DNA of 64,000 bases, from positions 62,001 to 126,000 of the forward strand of contig NZ_JAABOQ010000007.1 of the NCBI RefSeq assembly GCF_010671565.1, given 5' to 3'. The notes below the pieces were generated by a model that saw only the letters and a list, made by a program, of their open reading frames with translations, ran no database searches and had not been told where the DNA came from. The translations under genes and the position numbers were made by a program. This DNA is from Spongiivirga citrea (GTDB taxonomy: Bacteria > Bacteroidota > Bacteroidia > Flavobacteriales > Flavobacteriaceae). This document shows, piece after piece, positions 62,057-64,000 of this stretch (position 1 is its first letter; every line of letters begins with the position of its first letter).

Positions 62057-62615
62057 GTTGGGTTGCATTTAATTGTGTTAACTGTTTTTGAAGCATTTTC
62101 CGTGCTTTAAATAATTGAGATTTCGAAGTGCTTTCGGCAATACCCAAAATCTCAGCAATCTCATGATGTTTATAGCCTTCTACCACATACATTACAAAGA
62201 CTACTTTATAACCTTCCGGCAGTTGATCGATTAATTGTTGAATGTATGCCACATCAAACTCTTCAGTAACTGAGTAATCAACATCTTCTATCTCTAACTC
62301 ATTCTCTACTACTTCTAGCTGTTTTCGCTGTCTATAGAACGAAATACATTCCCTTACCATAATGCGACGTATCCAACCTTCGAAACTACCTTCTGACCTG
62401 AAATTATCAATGTTTTTAAACACCTTCATAAAGCCGGTAAGCATCACCTCTTCTGCTTTATGAACATCATTAATATACTGCCTGCAAATACTCAACATTT
62501 TGGGCGCACACTGTTCAAACAAATATTGCTGGGCCATACGATTGCCCTGCGCAACATGCTTTATTAGCTTTGCTTCGTTTTTATAAAGTTGAATGACTTT
62601 CAACGACAGTTTCAT
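62043..62615 (-). CDS. ECF sigma-70 factor
   Basis: The 190-residue protein has sigma region 2 (AQQYLFEQCAPKMLSICRQYINDVHKAEEVMLTGFMKVFKNIDNFRSEGSFEGWIRRIMVRECISFYR) and region 4 (LPEGYKVVFVMYVVEGYKHHEIAEILGIAESTSKSQLFKARKML), with no region 1.1 or 3. It should direct RNA polymerase to envelope-stress or similar genes. It is translated just before the anti-sigma-like gene. The autoregulated promoter cannot be identified with confidence. Confidence 0.94.
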   Translation of the reverse strand: MKLSLKVIQLYKNEAKLIKHVAQGNRMAQQYLFEQCAPKMLSICRQYINDVHKAEEVMLTGFMKVFKNIDNFRSEGSFEGWIRRIMVRECISFYRQRKQLEVVENELEIEDVDYSVTEEFDVAYIQQLIDQLPEGYKVVFVMYVVEGYKHHEIAEILGIAESTSKSQLFKARKMLQKQLTQLNATQHGTA

Positions 62616-62721
62616 TTGGTTCTCTATTTACATAGACGAAACTAAATTACGCATGGTTGCCTGAGGATGAAAATTTTTTTGAAGTGAGTTGAAAAATGAG
62701 GTGATTCAATTACACAAAGCT

Positions 62722-62741
62722 CCCTTCCCTTGAGGGAAGGG
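62722..62741. repeat. REP-like palindrome, copy 3
   Basis: CCCTTCCCT (62722-62730) and AGGGAAGGG (62733-62741) flank TG, followed by CTGGGGATTGGTG. It has the same CCCTTGAGGG core as copies 4 and 5. Confidence 0.65.
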
Positions 62742-62819
62742 CTGGGGATTGGTGTTAACTATCAAGACCAATAATTCCGATACAAACCTCGTCTTTCTCA
62801 AGGTTTACACCCCTCTAAA

Positions 62820-62837
62820 TCTCCCCTCAAGGGGAGA
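62820..62837. repeat. REP-like palindrome, copy 4 (inverted)
   Basis: TCTCCCCT (62820-62827) and AGGGGAGA (62830-62837) flank CA. Read on the minus strand it gives CCCCTTGAGGGG followed by a G-rich flank, the same unit as copy 3 in reverse. Confidence 0.65.
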
Positions 62838-62894
62838 CTTCTTAATAATAAAAATGGAAACTCAGATATTTTAATTTTAAAAAAGGTAGCTCCT

Positions 62895-62908
62895 CTCCTT
62901 TGAAGGAG
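62895..62908. repeat. REP-like palindrome, copy 5
   Basis: CTCCTT (62895-62900) and AAGGAG (62903-62908) flank TG, followed by AAGTTGGGTGAGGATG. It lies directly after the end of the gldA-type gene. Confidence 0.6.
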
Positions 62909-62930
62909 AAGTTGGGTGAGGATGTAAATT

Positions 62931-63824
62931 TTAAGCCGTCAACTCCCGAAACAAAGTCTCCAAATTCTGATTTTGTTGATCGAGCTTCAATATCTTCAAC
63001 TGGTTATCATGGGCAAAATCAAACACTACCGATCGCATATCGGTATTCGTATCAAATGTAAGCTCGTATAAAAAACCTTCTACATTTTTTACCGACTGTA
63101 CGTGCTCTATACGGTTTAATGCCACCTCTTCTACACGATAATCAAATTCGACCTCAACCACCTGTTGTTGGCCTTTTCTTAGGTCGACCAGGTTTTTATC
63201 AGCAACAATCTTTCCCTTATTAATAATAATTACGCGATCACAAATAGCCTCAACCTCTTGCATAATATGTGTCGATAATAGGACCGTTCTATCTTTTCCG
63301 AAAGTTTTAATCAACGTACGAATATCGACTAGTTGGTTGGGATCTAATCCCGTAGTCGGCTCATCTAAAATAAGCACCTCGGGCTCGTGTAGTAAAGCAG
63401 CCGCCAGACCGACACGCTGTCTATATCCCTTAGAAAGCTGTCCGATTTTTTTGTGCGCTTCTGGTGTTAAACCTGTCTGTTCTATAACTGTATCTACCTT
63501 TTTTCTATCAACTTTAAATAAACCCGCATTAAATTGTAAATACTCTCGTACATACATCTCTAAGTACAAAGGATTATGTTCTGGTAAATAGCCAATACTC
63601 TTTCTAACCTGGTCAGTTTGAGTATTTACATCAAGCTCATTGACCTCAACATCACCATTAGTTGCCAAAATTGTAGTGGTCAATATTTTCATCATAGTCG
63701 ATTTTCCTGCCCCATTTGGGCCTAGAAATCCAACTACCTCTCCTTTTTCAATCGCAAACGATACATTGTCAAGAGCTTGTTGCTCTTTGTATTTTTTGCT
63801 TACTCCCGATACTTTAATTGACAT
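62931..63824 (-). CDS. gldA: Gliding-type ABC transporter ATPase GldA
   Basis: The 297-residue protein is an ABC ATPase with Walker A GPNGAGKST, signature LSKGYRQR, Walker B VLILDEPTTGLDP and the switch His in STHIMQEVEA. Length, order and the long C-terminal extension (FDYRVEEVALNRIEHVQSVKNVEGFLYELTFD) match GldA of flavobacteria, which pairs with the GldF and GldG membrane subunits elsewhere. A TATATTTG box (63842-63849) lies just upstream. Confidence 0.85.
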   Translation of the reverse strand: MSIKVSGVSKKYKEQQALDNVSFAIEKGEVVGFLGPNGAGKSTMMKILTTTILATNGDVEVNELDVNTQTDQVRKSIGYLPEHNPLYLEMYVREYLQFNAGLFKVDRKKVDTVIEQTGLTPEAHKKIGQLSKGYRQRVGLAAALLHEPEVLILDEPTTGLDPNQLVDIRTLIKTFGKDRTVLLSTHIMQEVEAICDRVIIINKGKIVADKNLVDLRKGQQQVVEVEFDYRVEEVALNRIEHVQSVKNVEGFLYELTFDTNTDMRSVVFDFAHDNQLKILKLDQQNQNLETLFRELTA

Positions 63825-63841
63825 ACTTCAAAATTCTTCAG

Positions 63842-63849
63842 CAAATATA
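63842..63849 (-). promoter_or_regulatory. Candidate gldA promoter (-7 box)
   Basis: TATATTTG on the minus strand matches TAnnTTTG. Transcription would start about 13 nt before the ATG. The -33 element is not clear. The remaining 150 bp to the window edge show no gene. Confidence 0.45.
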
Positions 63850-64000
63850 AATGCTGTTTTTGTTATTAATTACAGCTTAAATTGATAATTTTTAAATGAT
63901 ATCAACATAAATAATGTTAATTCACAAAAATAAAGACTGGGTGTTTGTTTTTTATCAAACTGTTACTACATTAGCCCCATCAGAAAAATACAAATGATTA

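Larger units (their letters stand above)
62616..62930. other. 315-bp gap with three REP-like palindromes
   Basis: No gene is seen. The gap contains three G/C-rich palindromes (62722-62741, 62820-62837, 62895-62908), each with flanking GGG-rich sequence that is foreign to the local AT-rich background. The first two copies are in inverted orientation. It also holds the sigma-factor promoter region. Confidence 0.6.

Overview
The window looks like a chromosomal segment of a marine-type gliding member of the Flavobacteriia (Bacteroidota). Reasons seen in the sequence are low GC, the gldK-gldL-gldM-gldN type IX secretion cluster and a gldA-type ATPase, a flavobacterial proteorhodopsin with a divergent blh retinal synthase gene, TAnnTTTG-type promoters and few Shine-Dalgarno sites. 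The genus cannot be fixed from what is visible. Almost all of the window is ordinary, densely packed core genome. One short accessory island is present.

Layout. 1-7.3 kb: the end of a TPM-domain protein, a MarR regulator facing a hydrolase-like lipoprotein gene across a duplicated operator, proteorhodopsin and blh facing each other across a symmetric operator region, and the GTPases der and era. 7.3-10.6 kb: an AGCS symporter, a translationally coupled pair of envelope proteins and a rhodanese lipoprotein. 10.7-19.4 kb: a complete molybdenum cofactor locus. moaA-moeA-moaD-moaE-moaC-moeB/rhodanese read leftward; xdhC, a MobA-like and a MocA-like nucleotidyltransferase read rightward, with a cysteine desulfurase between them. 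Together they make molybdopterin, insert Mo, nucleotidylate it and probably sulfurate it for a xanthine-dehydrogenase-type enzyme encoded elsewhere.

20.2-23.5 kb: a 3.3-kb island at the 3' end of the initiator tRNA gene, bounded by a 45-bp direct repeat. It carries no integrase. It encodes a coupled unknown/HEPN-like gene pair, a two-TM protein with a charged, probably beta-rich cytosolic part, and one small unknown protein. Both ends carry the same tandem GGCACTGT motif, which may be recombinase arm sites. This is the most likely place for an undescribed system.

24-29.6 kb: a TauE/SafE permease, a patatin, and a two-gene radical-SAM DNA modification/repair module divergent from a LexA/CI-like self-cleaving repressor. 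Four evenly spaced GGA-N5-TCC sites lie between them. 29.7-41.3 kb: an RND efflux operon, an ABC-F ATPase, a DUF983 protein, an FAD oxidoreductase, a serine hydrolase and a membrane protein. 41.3-49.8 kb: gldK-L-M-N, an arginase-fold protein with degraded metal ligands, and topA. 49.9-58.8 kb: an LVIVD lipoprotein, then miaB, a receiver-less sigma-54 activator, two tandem lptE paralogs, a TPR-like protein and secG, followed by groES-groEL. 59-64 kb: a DUF6090-like protein, a small membrane protein, a sigma-factor/anti-sigma-like/outer-membrane-protein set and the gldA-type ABC ATPase.

Several intergenic gaps hold copies of a small G/C-rich palindrome that stands out from the AT-rich background and looks like a dispersed REP-type repeat.
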